In this document: one piece after another, positions 9,427 to 17,238 of the stretch | How the letters are laid out: every line of letters starts with the position of its first letter | Numbering within the stretch: position 1 is the first letter of the stretch | Assembly (NCBI RefSeq): GCF_005864045.1 | Contig: NZ_VBSP01000014.1 | Span: 1 to 52,919, forward strand | DNA from: Ruoffia tabacinasalis | GTDB taxonomy: Bacteria > Bacillota > Bacilli > Lactobacillales > Aerococcaceae | Direction of reading: 5' to 3' | DNA: 52,919 bases | Notes under the pieces: generated by a model | Database searches by the model: none | Told to the model about the DNA's origin: nothing | What the model saw: only the letters and a program-made list of their open reading frames with translations | Program-made: the position numbers and the translations under genes

Positions 9427-9760
9427 TTAACTTATAACAGCAACAAAATTACCGTATTTATCAATATGTATATCACTGTAAAAGTGATGATTATTTTTAC
9501 ATACATGTGTCGTTAAACTATAAATAATTAATAAAGCCCTAAAGACATGATAAGCACTCGTTACAACCGAAAATTTGAGCTTTTGCGACGTCATCTTAGC
9601 ATATGAACTAAGATGTCCTCTTCTGTATTCGTCGCCTGATTCTCTAGGATAATCGCCTCTTTGGGCACTCCTTATAACTTAATCGCTTTATTTACTCGAC
9701 TGGCTAATAATGACGTGCCCCGGCTACCCCCGCCCCTAGAACCACTTGATAATCAAGATT
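9427..9760 (-). pseudogene. YdcF/ElyC-type (DUF218) protein remnant
   Basis: Minus-strand pieces of a DUF218 protein can be read in the family order but with stops, a frame change and a deletion. NLDYQVVLGAG comes first (from 9760), then SLLASRVNKAIKL in another frame and a stop. GVPKEAIILENQATNTEED follows, and last comes an open segment with VVTSAYHVFRALL that ends in FVAVIS before a stop at 9427-9429. Intact relatives have about 50 more residues with a GGQG motif between the second and third pieces. These are membrane-anchored proteins linked to envelope metabolism. This copy cannot be functional. Confidence 0.75.
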
Positions 9761-9998
9761 CATATTGATAAAGTGCATTAAATTCAGCATTATAGTTATC
9801 AATTAAAGATTGATAATTAAGAGAGAGAAAACAATCCACCTACTTTTAATTTTTACTGCTACTTTATATACCTCATTATTTTAATATAAATATGCATTTT
9901 ATATTAAAAATTCGTTCTTGACCCACTGACTCTCAAACTTGTCAACATCGCATTCTAAGTGTATACTTTTATCTTAATTACACTCACCAATTTATTAT
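9761..9998. other. AT-rich intergenic stretch without an intact gene
   Basis: No convincing gene is present. A short minus-strand stretch around 9773-9836 reads NYQSLIDNYNAEF and may be a further relic of the neighbouring pseudogene or chance. Otherwise there are AT-rich tracts leading to the promoter of the YebC-family gene. Confidence 0.5.
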
Positions 9999-10027
9999 TT
10001 AACAATTTAAGAAACTATGGTTATAAT
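9999..10027 (+). promoter_or_regulatory. Promoter for the YebC-family gene
   Basis: TTAACA (9999-10004), a 17-bp spacer and a perfect TATAAT (10022-10027) lie 35 bp before the start codon. Confidence 0.75.
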
Positions 10028-10062
10028 AATATAAGATAAACTAAGAAAGAGAAGTGAAGTTA

Positions 10063-10776
10063 ATGGGACGTAAATGGATGAATATCAGAGAAAAGAAAGC
10101 GAAACAAGACCAAGACACTTCCCGTGTCTATGCGAAATTTGGTATTGAAATCTATGCAGCAGCAAAATCAGGTGAACCTGATCCCGATTTAAACCAAAAA
10201 CTAAAATTTGCGATTGAACGTGCAAAGACTTATGATGTACCTAAACATATTATCGATCGCGCTGTAGATAAAGCAAAAGGGTCAGATGATGAGCAATTCC
10301 AAGAATTACGTTACGAAGGCTTCGGTCCAAGTGGTTCAATGGTTATCGTAGATGCCTTAACGAATAATGTAAATCGTACTGCTGGAAATGTCCGCTCTTT
10401 ATATGGTAAAAACGGCGGTAACATGGGTGTCAGTGGTTCAGTTAGTTATTTATTTGATAACACAGCTGTATTTGTAATTGCTAATCAAGATGCTGAAGAA
10501 ATAATGATGGCTTTACTCGAAGCTGATGTTGACGTCCGTGACGTTCAACAAGAAGATGACCAAGTCGTTGTTTATGGTGAACCAACAGATTTCAGCCATA
10601 TTAAAGACGCACTTGAAGCATTTGGAATTGATAAGTTCGAAGTTGCTGAATTAGAAATGCTTCCTAAATCAGAAGTATCACTTGGGGAAGATGATTTAGC
10701 TCAGTTTGAAAAACTCATTGATGCACTTGAAGATGACGAGGATGTTCAGAAGGTTTATCATAACGTAGATCTATAA
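10063..10776 (+). CDS. YebC/PmpR-family regulator
   Basis: This 237-aa protein is a YebC-family member. It has the N-terminal basic helix region [26 protein letters not shown], given here only as the span of residues 2-27, followed by [24 protein letters not shown] (residues 82-105) and the C-terminal acidic domain. The Bacillus-type YeeN branch starts in the same way. Family members are DNA-binding regulators or, as recent work indicates, help ribosomes through proline stretches. MGRK at 10063 is the family start; a frame opening at GTG 10054 adds only three residues. A peroxidase gene follows 28 bp downstream and is probably co-transcribed. Confidence 0.88.
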   Translation: MGRKWMNIREKKAKQDQDTSRVYAKFGIEIYAAAKSGEPDPDLNQKLKFAIERAKTYDVPKHIIDRAVDKAKGSDDEQFQELRYEGFGPSGSMVIVDALTNNVNRTAGNVRSLYGKNGGNMGVSGSVSYLFDNTAVFVIANQDAEEIMMALLEADVDVRDVQQEDDQVVVYGEPTDFSHIKDALEAFGIDKFEVAELEMLPKSEVSLGEDDLAQFEKLIDALEDDEDVQKVYHNVDL

Positions 10777-10804
10777 GATAACTTTAATTAGAGAAGGAGA
10801 TATT

Positions 10805-11275
10805 ATGCCACTACCTGACTTTTCACTTATTCGAAGCAATGGTGATCCCTATCGATTGAATGATTACAATAATCACGTTTTATTGATTGTGAATACTGCC
10901 ACACAATGTGTTCTCAATTCCCAATTCGAAGAGCTAGAAGCACTTTACCAAGAATTCAAAGAACAAGATTTTACCGTCATTGGCTTCCCGAGCAATCAAT
11001 TTAAACAAGAAGATCAAACCAATAATTCTATGGCAGAAAGTTGTGAGATTAATTTTGGTGTGACGTTTCCATTGAATGAATTAGTGAATGTCAATGGAAA
11101 GAACGCTGAGCCTGTGTTCCAATGGTTAAAACAAGAAAAAGGCGGCTTACTTAACAATGATATTAAATGGAATTTCACAATTTTTTTAATTGACCGTCAA
11201 GGTAAGGTAGTAAAAAGATATCCACCAACAACTAAACCTATAAGTTTCAAAAAAGATATTCAAGAACTGTTATAA
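10805..11275 (+). CDS. Glutathione peroxidase-family thiol peroxidase
   Basis: This 156-aa cytoplasmic protein has the glutathione peroxidase fold and would reduce peroxides, most likely with thioredoxin in this kind of bacterium. NTATQC (Cys about 36) carries the peroxidatic Cys. FPSNQF supplies the Gln and IKWNFTIFL the Trp and Asn of the catalytic tetrad. The usual Cys in GFPCNQF is Ser here, but a later Cys in AESCEINFG sits where the resolving Cys of thioredoxin-dependent members lies. AAGGAG precedes the ATG. A strong terminator follows. Confidence 0.9.
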   Translation: MPLPDFSLIRSNGDPYRLNDYNNHVLLIVNTATQCVLNSQFEELEALYQEFKEQDFTVIGFPSNQFKQEDQTNNSMAESCEINFGVTFPLNELVNVNGKNAEPVFQWLKQEKGGLLNNDIKWNFTIFLIDRQGKVVKRYPPTTKPISFKKDIQELL

Positions 11276-11280
11276 ATATT

Positions 11281-11322
11281 TAAAAGGCCGTCTCAAACCT
11301 CTTCGTTTGGAACGGCCTTTCT
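11281..11322. terminator. Bidirectional terminator between peroxidase and CBS gene
   Basis: AAAGGCCGT pairs with ACGGCCTTT and an inner CAAAC pairs with GTTTG. A-runs and T-runs flank both sides, so it can serve both convergent transcripts. Confidence 0.88.
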
Positions 11323-11329
11323 CTATATC

Positions 11330-11977
11330 TTAATTTGGTTTTTTTGTTACTGATTTAACTTCATAACCACGCTTTTCAATAGCTTGAACTAAATTATCCA
11401 CTCTATCTGTATTCACACTGATGACAATTCGAATTGAATTCTCAAGATGATAGTAAACAATCATATGAGTTAGGTTATTATCTGACTCAACTAAGGCATC
11501 ACCAATTTCTTCAATCACACCTTCACGGTCTTTGTCTAACTCAACAACTATAGTCGTCCCAGGTTCGCGCGTTCCTGATATATCCACGAATGCATTAAAG
11601 ATATCTTTGTCTGTAATGACTCCGACTAATCTTTCGTTCTCTAAGACAACTAAGACACCTAAATTATTCTCAGACATAATTGTTGCTGCATGGTCTAATA
11701 GTGTATCTGGATTCACCGAGAATAACTTTGTAGCCATAATATCTTCTGCAGTTGTTTTCTCTAATAAGTAGTTAATTTCGTTACGACTTAAACTGGTCGC
11801 GTTCGATGGTAAGTTACGATTAATTAAATCTTTCGTTACTAACCCAACGAGCTTATCATTTTTTAAAACTGGCAGACGATTAATATCATGTTTACGTAAT
11901 AAATCTTGAGCCTCAGTCACAGAAGTCTGAGGTGTAATCGTAATTAATTCTGCTGTCATATAATCTTTTACGTACAT
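11330..11977 (-). CDS. Paired CBS-domain protein with ACT-like C-terminus
   Basis: This 215-aa protein resembles AcuB-type proteins. It has two CBS domains (about residues 1-60 and 76-135; motifs INRLPVL and LGVLVVLENERLVGVITDKDIF) and a C-terminal ACT-like part with VVELDKDREGVIEEIGDALVE. CBS pairs usually bind adenosine nucleotides, and ACT domains often bind amino acids. It is the last gene of the livHMGF run, starting 2 bp after livF with AGGAGG overlapping the livF end. That suggests a ligand-sensing role tied to BCAA transport, which is inference. Confidence 0.8.
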   Translation of the reverse strand: MYVKDYMTAELITITPQTSVTEAQDLLRKHDINRLPVLKNDKLVGLVTKDLINRNLPSNATSLSRNEINYLLEKTTAEDIMATKLFSVNPDTLLDHAATIMSENNLGVLVVLENERLVGVITDKDIFNAFVDISGTREPGTTIVVELDKDREGVIEEIGDALVESDNNLTHMIVYYHLENSIRIVISVNTDRVDNLVQAIEKRGYEVKSVTKKPN

Positions 11978-11979
11978 TT

Positions 11980-12684
11980 TTATCCTCCTAAATATGCTTT
12001 TTGAACTTCATCACTTGCTAATAACTCTTCACCAGATCCAGATAAAACAACTTTACCAGTCTCTAACACGTAGCCTCGTGTAGCTATCTGCAATGCCATT
12101 TTAGCATTTTGTTCAATTAAAAGCACGGTTGTTCCCTGTTTTTGGATGGATTCAATGATACTAAAAATTTCTTTAATGAAAATGGGTGCAAGTCCCATCG
12201 ATGGCTCATCGAGTAATAATAATCTAGGTTTAGACATTAAAGCACGACCCATGGCTAACATCTGTTGCTCTCCACCAGATAAAGTTGAAGCGTCTTGTTT
12301 CAGACGTTCACTTAATACTGGGAATCGTTTATAAACGTTTTGTAAGTCTTGTTCGATTTGATCTTTATCCTTACGTAAAAACGCACCTAATTCTAAATTT
12401 TCTTTAACACTTAAGCCTTTAAATACGTGACGGCCTTCGGGTACTTGAGAAATTCCAGCTTCAACAATCTTTTTAGGTGAATATTTCTCTAAGTTTTTAC
12501 CTTCGTATTCAACCGATCCGCCAGAAGCTTTAACTAAACCAGAAATTGTTCTAAGAATCGTCGATTTCCCTGCTCCGTTTGCTCCGATTAATGTTACAAT
12601 TTCACCTTCATTTACTTCAAAGCTTACGTTACGAACCGCGTTAATCATTCCATAGTTTACTTGGAGATTATTTACTTTTAACAT
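11980..12684 (-). CDS. livF: BCAA ABC transporter ATPase LivF
   Basis: This 234-aa ATPase powers high-affinity uptake of Leu, Ile and Val together with LivG. It has Walker A GANGAGKST, signature LSGGEQQ and Walker B LLLLDEPSMGLAP, which is the LivF form of the D-loop region. Its ATG overlaps the livG stop by one base (TAATG), so the two are translationally coupled. Confidence 0.93.
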   Translation of the reverse strand: MLKVNNLQVNYGMINAVRNVSFEVNEGEIVTLIGANGAGKSTILRTISGLVKASGGSVEYEGKNLEKYSPKKIVEAGISQVPEGRHVFKGLSVKENLELGAFLRKDKDQIEQDLQNVYKRFPVLSERLKQDASTLSGGEQQMLAMGRALMSKPRLLLLDEPSMGLAPIFIKEIFSIIESIQKQGTTVLLIEQNAKMALQIATRGYVLETGKVVLSGSGEELLASDEVQKAYLGG

Positions 12685-13460
12685 TAACTATCCCCTCCTA
12701 AGTATGCACGAACAACATCTTCGTTTGATTGAATCTCTTTCGGTGTACCTTCAGCAATCAAACGCCCATATTCCAACACATAAATTCTTTGACATATATC
12801 CATAACGAGTGACATATCATGTTCAATTAACACAATCGTCAAGTTAAATTGCTCACGAATTTGTGCAATTAATGATGTTAGATCAGCTGTTTCATTCGGA
12901 TTCATTCCGGCTGCTGGCTCATCTAAGAATAAGATTTTTGGTTTTGTTGCTAGCGCACGTACAATTTCTAAGCGTCTTTGTTGCCCGTAAGCTAAATTTC
13001 TCGCTTTATCATTGGCATGTTTAGCCAAATCAAAAATTGACAATAATTCAAACGCTTCTTCACGCATATTTTTTTCTGTTTCATAATAAGCGGATGTTCT
13101 AAAGATACTTGAGAACATTGAATTCCCATCTTCTCGATGCATCGCAACTTGAACATTTTCAAGTACGGTCATATCTGGGAATAAACGGATGTTTTGGAAT
13201 GTTCTCGCTAAGCCCATTCCGTTAATTTTATCTGGTCGCTTACCATTTAGTTCTTTCATTTCGTCATCAACTTTTAATTTAATTGTTCCTTCTGTTGGTT
13301 TATATACGCCAGTTAAAAGGTTGAAGAATGTTGTCTTCCCTGCTCCGTTAGGGCCAATTAATCCAACTAATTCACCCTCGTTCAACTCTAAGGAAACATT
13401 TGATACGGCTGCTAATCCACCGAAGTTTTTTGTTAATTTATCGACTTCTAATAGACTCAT
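12684..13460 (-). CDS. livG: BCAA ABC transporter ATPase LivG
   Basis: This 258-aa ATPase has Walker A GPNGAGKTT, the LivG-type signature LAYGQQRRLE and Walker B ILFLDEPAAGMNP, and ends with VVRAYLGGDS. It pairs with LivF on the inner face of the permease. The ATG overlaps the livM stop by 4 bases (ATGA). A GGAGG site lies inside the end of livM. Confidence 0.93.
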   Translation of the reverse strand: MSLLEVDKLTKNFGGLAAVSNVSLELNEGELVGLIGPNGAGKTTFFNLLTGVYKPTEGTIKLKVDDEMKELNGKRPDKINGMGLARTFQNIRLFPDMTVLENVQVAMHREDGNSMFSSIFRTSAYYETEKNMREEAFELLSIFDLAKHANDKARNLAYGQQRRLEIVRALATKPKILFLDEPAAGMNPNETADLTSLIAQIREQFNLTIVLIEHDMSLVMDICQRIYVLEYGRLIAEGTPKEIQSNEDVVRAYLGGDS

Positions 13461-14428
13461 GAAACTGCCTCCTTATCTTTACTTCCAAATAATCTGTCCA
13501 CGATACTACCAAATTTGAATTCCCAAGTTCCTAATAACCCTCCTGGGCGGAAAATCATAATTAGCACTAAGGCAACGGCATAAATAACCATACGCAATTG
13601 ACCATAGTCTTGAAGGAATAAGTTAAGTAATCCTAATAATATCGCAGCAATGAAAGTACCAGTGTAACTACCAATACCACCAAATACGACAATGATTAAT
13701 ACATCAATTGAACGGTTAAATGTATAATCACTTGGCGTTACGATACCAATGAATGTCGCTTGAAGTGACCCACCAACAGCTGCCGTCATTGCTCCAATAA
13801 CAAAAGCCATAACTTTATATTTAGTAACACTCACTCCCATGGCCTCAGCAGCAATTTCGTTTTGATTGATTGCTAAAGTGGCACGTCCACTACTACTATA
13901 TGTATAACATACAATAATCGTTACAATGATAATTAAGAAGATATAAACTAACTCCCAAGTTGTTACTAATGGAATACCACTGATACCTGCTGGACCATTT
14001 GTAATATCACGTAAATTATTAATTAGAACACGGATAATCTCACTAACACCAAGTGTTGCGATAGCTAAGTAATCACCCTTCAGTCTTAAAGTAGGGACAC
14101 CAACTAATAATGCCACGATCATTGCAATGACCATTCCGACTGCAATCCCAACAAATAAACCTAATGTACTATTGTCCATTTCTTTTGTAAAGATGGCAGC
14201 TGAATAAGCTCCAATAGCAATAAAACCGGCATGTCCTAATGAGAATTGACCGGCGACTCCTAAGATAAGGTTTAAACCTGCTGCATAAATAACGTTCAAC
14301 ATAATTGTCATCAATGTAATTCGGTAGAATGGATTAATAACGCCTGTTGAAGTTAGAAAGTAGATTGCCGCAAAACCAAAGAGCGCTAGCGCTAACCATG
14401 ATATACTTCGTAAATGTATTCTTTGCAT
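13457..14428 (-). CDS. livM: BCAA ABC transporter permease LivM
   Basis: This 323-aa membrane protein has about eight to ten hydrophobic segments. The family motifs GLNLILGVAGQFSLGHAGFIAIGAY and, further on, LRLKGDYLAIATLGVSEIIR are visible (first at about residues 50-74). It forms the membrane channel with LivH. It begins 8 bp after livH and overlaps livG by 4 bp. Confidence 0.92.
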   Translation of the reverse strand: MQRIHLRSISWLALALFGFAAIYFLTSTGVINPFYRITLMTIMLNVIYAAGLNLILGVAGQFSLGHAGFIAIGAYSAAIFTKEMDNSTLGLFVGIAVGMVIAMIVALLVGVPTLRLKGDYLAIATLGVSEIIRVLINNLRDITNGPAGISGIPLVTTWELVYIFLIIIVTIIVCYTYSSSGRATLAINQNEIAAEAMGVSVTKYKVMAFVIGAMTAAVGGSLQATFIGIVTPSDYTFNRSIDVLIIVVFGGIGSYTGTFIAAILLGLLNLFLQDYGQLRMVIYAVALVLIMIFRPGGLLGTWEFKFGSIVDRLFGSKDKEAVS

Positions 14429-14436
14429 GTTCTCAC

Positions 14437-15315
14437 CTAAACTTTCTCTTTAACATTCTTACCAAACAACCCTGAAGGAAGTACCAGTAAGATAACAATT
14501 AATAATCCATAAACTACGGCATCTTTATACATTGATCCACCCATGAAAGTAACAATTGTTTCTAGAATACCAATGACATATCCACCAACCATTGCTCCAG
14601 GAATTGACCCAACGCCTCCAACAACGGCAGCTACGAAGGCTTTTAGACCTAAAGCTGTACCCATACCTGGAGAGATTGAATTATAATAAACACCAACTAG
14701 GACACCGGCAATACCTGCAAGTCCTGAACCTAAGGCGAATGTAAAGGAAATAACGCGGTTCACATCAATCCCCATTAATTGTGACGCTTCTGAGTCTACG
14801 GCAACAGCTCGCATTGCTTTCCCCATTTTTGAACGTTGAACAATTATATACAGTAAGATCATTAAGATCACTGTAATAGCAAATACTAAAATTTGTTTAG
14901 AGTTAATTACAATATTACCTATACGATAGATTGAAGTCTCAAGTGGTGACGGAAAAGCTCTAACTTCCGGACCTAAGAAATAAATCATAGTATTCTGTAG
15001 AAAATAAGACACACCAATAGCTGTAATCAAAGAAGCTACTCGAGTTGAATTACGTAAAGGCTTATATGCAACACGTTCAATGACGACTCCTAAAATTGCA
15101 CAAAATATCATAGCAATTAACATTGCTAAGAATAAGTTCATCTCTAAAACTGTGACTAAGTAATACCCTACAAAGGCACCCATCATAAATAAATCGGCAT
15201 GTGCAAAGTTAATTAATTTAATCGTACCATATACCATTGTATAACCTAAGGCCATCAATGCGTATATACTACCTAAAGCAACACCATTTACTAGTTGCTG
15301 CAAAAATAGTTGCAT
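14437..15315 (-). CDS. livH: BCAA ABC transporter permease LivH
   Basis: This 292-aa integral membrane permease starts MQLFLQQLVNGVALGS and shows ALGYTMVYGTIKLINFAHAD (about residues 22-41), typical of LivH. Later comes KAFVAAVVGGVGSIPGAM, the loop that meets the ATPases. It is the first gene of livHMGF-CBS and is separated from livK by a terminator and its own promoter. Confidence 0.93.
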   Translation of the reverse strand: MQLFLQQLVNGVALGSIYALMALGYTMVYGTIKLINFAHADLFMMGAFVGYYLVTVLEMNLFLAMLIAMIFCAILGVVIERVAYKPLRNSTRVASLITAIGVSYFLQNTMIYFLGPEVRAFPSPLETSIYRIGNIVINSKQILVFAITVILMILLYIIVQRSKMGKAMRAVAVDSEASQLMGIDVNRVISFTFALGSGLAGIAGVLVGVYYNSISPGMGTALGLKAFVAAVVGGVGSIPGAMVGGYVIGILETIVTFMGGSMYKDAVVYGLLIVILLVLPSGLFGKNVKEKV

Positions 15316-15355
15316 AATAAAATTCCTTTCTTGTTAAAATTTAATAATTTATAAG

Positions 15356-15384
15356 AGTATAATATAGACTTTCTAATTTTACAA
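15356..15384 (-). promoter_or_regulatory. Promoter for livHMGF
   Basis: On the minus strand TTGTAA (15379-15384), 17 bp and TATACT (15356-15361) lie 40 bp before livH. Just upstream, GTAAT and ATTAC form a small inverted repeat around six bases, a possible operator. The promoter lets the permease and ATPase genes be made independently of livK. Confidence 0.65.
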
Positions 15385-15530
15385 CCGGTTTTCTTAAATG
15401 AATTAACTTAATTCTAATAATTCCAATAAAAAAATCAAATGTAATCGTTTCATTACTCTCTCTCTACCCTTTTTACGCTACACTTATACAAATTATATAT
15501 TTTATTGAATACTCCTCATCTAATTCTAAT

Positions 15531-15573
15531 AAAAAGGCTGTAAGCTAATAACAAACATGTTAATAGCTTACAG
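15531..15573 (-). terminator. Terminator between livK and livH
   Basis: CTGTAAGCTA (15538-15547) and TAGCTTACAG (15564-15573) form a perfect 10-bp stem, extended after a T-T mismatch by an inner TAACA/TGTTA. On the minus strand it is followed by CCTTTTTATT. It would leave livK as mainly a single-gene transcript. Confidence 0.88.
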
Positions 15574-15594
15574 TTTATGTCTTAAAACGTGTTG

Positions 15595-16758
15595 CTATTC
15601 ACCCACATTAACAGCTTCTACGTTTGCAACTTCACCATTTGTTAATTGCAACATTAAAACTTCTTTAACTGGGTTATGATCTTCGTCAATTGAGAACGTA
15701 CCCGTTAACCCATCAAATGTTTCCGTCGCTGCTAAAGCATCTGTAACTGCTTGACGATCAGCTGATCTAGCACGCCCAACAGCATCTAATAATAACATTG
15801 TCGCGTCATAACTTAACACTGCGAATTGATCCGCTTGTTTACCATATTCTTCTTCGAACTTTGTTAAAAAATCTTGTAAATCTTCGTCGTCACTTAAGGG
15901 AGAATAGTGAGCTGTGTAATAAACATCATTAACGTTACTTGCACCTGCTAAGTCAACTAAAGTTTGGTTACCTAAACCGTCCCCTCCGACAATCGGTTGT
16001 GTAATTCCTAATTCACGTGCTTGTTTAATTAATAAACCAACTTCTGTATAGTAACCAGGTACATAAAGTACATCAAACTCTTGAGATAGTAATGATGTTA
16101 ACGATGCTGTAAAATCAGTATCGCCTGATTGGAATGACTCAGTTGTAACAACTTGTCCTCCTAAAGCTTCAAACTCTTCAGTAAATGCCTGCTCTAGCCC
16201 TGTCGCATAGTCCGTAGATTGGTCAACGAATAATGCTGCTGTTTGTGCACCTAATGTTTCAGTAACATAAGATGCTGCCGCACGGCCTTGGAATGCATCT
16301 TCAAATGCTACACGGAATAAATACTCAAACACATCTCCATTATCGTCTAATGTCATACCATTCCCCGTTGCTGCTGGTAAAATTGCTGGAACTGCTGCTT
16401 CTTGAATGACTGGAATTTGTGCGTTAGAGTCACCTGTTGTTGCTGGTCCTACAATTCCGACAACGTCTTCAGATGCTAATCGCTGAGCAACTGAAGCAGC
16501 TTCAGTTAAATCTGATGTATTATCATACTCTACGTATTCAACCTCACCACCTAATACTCCACCATTTTCATTTACTTCTTTAACTGCTAATTTTGCCGCC
16601 TCTGACATGGGTGTTCCGTAAGCCGCTGCATCTCCAGTTAATTCAAAGTTTCCACCGATTTTTACAGTATCTTGCGCTAATACTTGACCTGCTCCTAATA
16701 AACTCGACCCGACTGCTAATCCTGTTAATAAAGACAACGCTAATTTTCTTAATTTCAT
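15595..16758 (-). CDS. livK: BCAA ABC transporter substrate-binding protein
   Basis: This 387-aa protein is a periplasmic-binding-protein type 1 fold of the Leu/Ile/Val family. Motifs are VKIGGNFELTGDAAAYG at the mature N-terminus, VVGIVGPATTGDSNAQ and FVDQSTDYATGL. The N-terminal signal (MKLRKLALSLLTG, about 28 residues) ends in VLAQD and has no lipobox Cys, so signal peptidase I cleavage is expected, unlike normal Gram-positive binding lipoproteins. GAGGAGG precedes the ATG. Its expression is probably controlled by the upstream leader with an Ile-rich peptide and terminator. A second binding protein of the same family lies at 18318-19487. Confidence 0.93.
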   Translation of the reverse strand: MKLRKLALSLLTGLAVGSSLLGAGQVLAQDTVKIGGNFELTGDAAAYGTPMSEAAKLAVKEVNENGGVLGGEVEYVEYDNTSDLTEAASVAQRLASEDVVGIVGPATTGDSNAQIPVIQEAAVPAILPAATGNGMTLDDNGDVFEYLFRVAFEDAFQGRAAASYVTETLGAQTAALFVDQSTDYATGLEQAFTEEFEALGGQVVTTESFQSGDTDFTASLTSLLSQEFDVLYVPGYYTEVGLLIKQARELGITQPIVGGDGLGNQTLVDLAGASNVNDVYYTAHYSPLSDDEDLQDFLTKFEEEYGKQADQFAVLSYDATMLLLDAVGRARSADRQAVTDALAATETFDGLTGTFSIDEDHNPVKEVLMLQLTNGEVANVEAVNVGE

Positions 16759-16788
16759 TTTGTACTCCTCCTCAGGAATAATTTTTCA

Positions 16789-16827
16789 ACAAAAAACCTG
16801 ACCTAGACAGATTATCTAGGTCAGGTT
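16789..16827 (-). terminator. Attenuator terminator in the livK leader
   Basis: On the minus strand AACCTGACCTAGA (complement of 16815-16827) pairs perfectly over 13 bp with its 3' arm (complement of 16795-16807) around a 7-nt loop. Six T residues follow. The hairpin lies between the leader ORF and the livK ribosome binding site, so it would stop transcription before livK unless prevented. That position makes it a regulatory terminator rather than an end-of-operon signal. Confidence 0.85.
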
Positions 16828-16861
16828 TCTTCGCTCACTTTGAAAAAGTGTATCAGATATT

Positions 16862-16964
16862 CCCACTCTAGAAATCAATCTATGTGGGCATCAAAATAAC
16901 TAGCACCTCATAGATACAAACAATCGAAGCCGTGTTTGTACCTAAGTAACTTAGCTACAAACAC
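16862..16964 (-). promoter_or_regulatory. Mutually exclusive hairpins in the livK leader
   Basis: Region 1 (16956-16964) pairs with region 2 (16932-16940) over 9 bp, extended by CTAAG/CTTAG, and starts at the G of the leader-peptide stop codon. Region 2 can instead pair over 8 bp with region 3 (16915-16922). Region 3 overlaps ATCTATG (16909-16915), which pairs with CATAGAT (16878-16884), and CCCAC/GTGGG (16885-16889 with 16862-16866) forms a further stem. This is the layout expected of ribosome-controlled attenuation. The exact antiterminator pairing was not resolved by eye. Confidence 0.6.
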
Positions 16965-17017
16965 TATCTAATGATAATGCTAATAATATTTTGAACGTTT
17001 AATACACTTTTCTTCAT
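16964..17017 (-). CDS. Ile-rich leader peptide upstream of livK
   Basis: A 17-residue ORF reads MKKSVLNVQNIISIIIR. It has AAGAGGG (17024-17030) 6 nt before its ATG and starts about 26 nt after the predicted transcription start. Codons 11, 12, 14, 15 and 16 are Ile, and Val, Leu and Val occur earlier, so six of the last seven residues before the stop are Ile or Ser among Ile. Its stop codon touches the first hairpin of the leader. It is too short for a stable enzyme, and the codon content matches a sensor of charged tRNA-Ile. No T-box sequence is present. Confidence 0.65.
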   Translation of the reverse strand: MKKSVLNVQNIISIIIR

Positions 17018-17049
17018 GTGAATCCCTCTTATCTTTTGTTGTTAAATTT

Positions 17050-17078
17050 ATGATATACGATTTATGAGATTAAGTCAA
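17050..17078 (-). promoter_or_regulatory. Promoter of the livK leader
   Basis: On the minus strand TTGACT (17073-17078), 17 bp and TATCAT (17050-17055) form a near-consensus promoter. Transcription would start near 17043, giving a leader of about 285 nt before livK. Confidence 0.8.
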
Positions 17079-17102
17079 TAAGTATTTTAACTATAATCTC
17101 AT
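17064..17102. promoter_or_regulatory. 9-bp inverted repeat around the livK -35, candidate operator
   Basis: ATGAGATTA (17064-17072) and TAATCTCAT (17094-17102) are perfect inverted copies. Their centres are 30 bp apart, close to three helical turns, and they bracket the livK -35 element in the divergent livK/dehydrogenase region. A repressor could bind them. A T7 run after the second arm means it could also act as a plus-strand terminator. Confidence 0.5.
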
Positions 17103-17125
17103 TTTTTTATCATATAAAGAAAGTA

Positions 17126-17154
17126 TTTGCTAAATTTTACTCATATAGTATACT
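17126..17154 (+). promoter_or_regulatory. Promoter for the 2-hydroxyacid dehydrogenase
   Basis: TTTGCT (17126-17131), 17 bp and TATACT (17149-17154) lie 84 bp before the ATG at 17239. It is divergent from the livK leader promoter, so both could share an operator. Confidence 0.55.
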
Positions 17155-17238
17155 TTATATTAATTGTTTCTTTAATAAACGGTTTTCGTATGTTTAAATA
17201 AGAATATTATTAAAATTTTAATTTAAGGGAGTTTGAAA

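Noticed and set aside
16593-16781. Plus-strand ORFs inside livK, the second binding protein and the ribosomal genes
   Set aside because: They are antisense shadows with unnatural composition and no ribosome binding sites; the minus-strand genes are certain.
16759-17043. T-box riboswitch ahead of livK
   Set aside because: The leader has a terminator and suits amino acid control, but the conserved T-box sequence (AGGGTGGNACCGCG-like) and a matching antiterminator bulge are absent, while a translated Ile-rich ORF is present.
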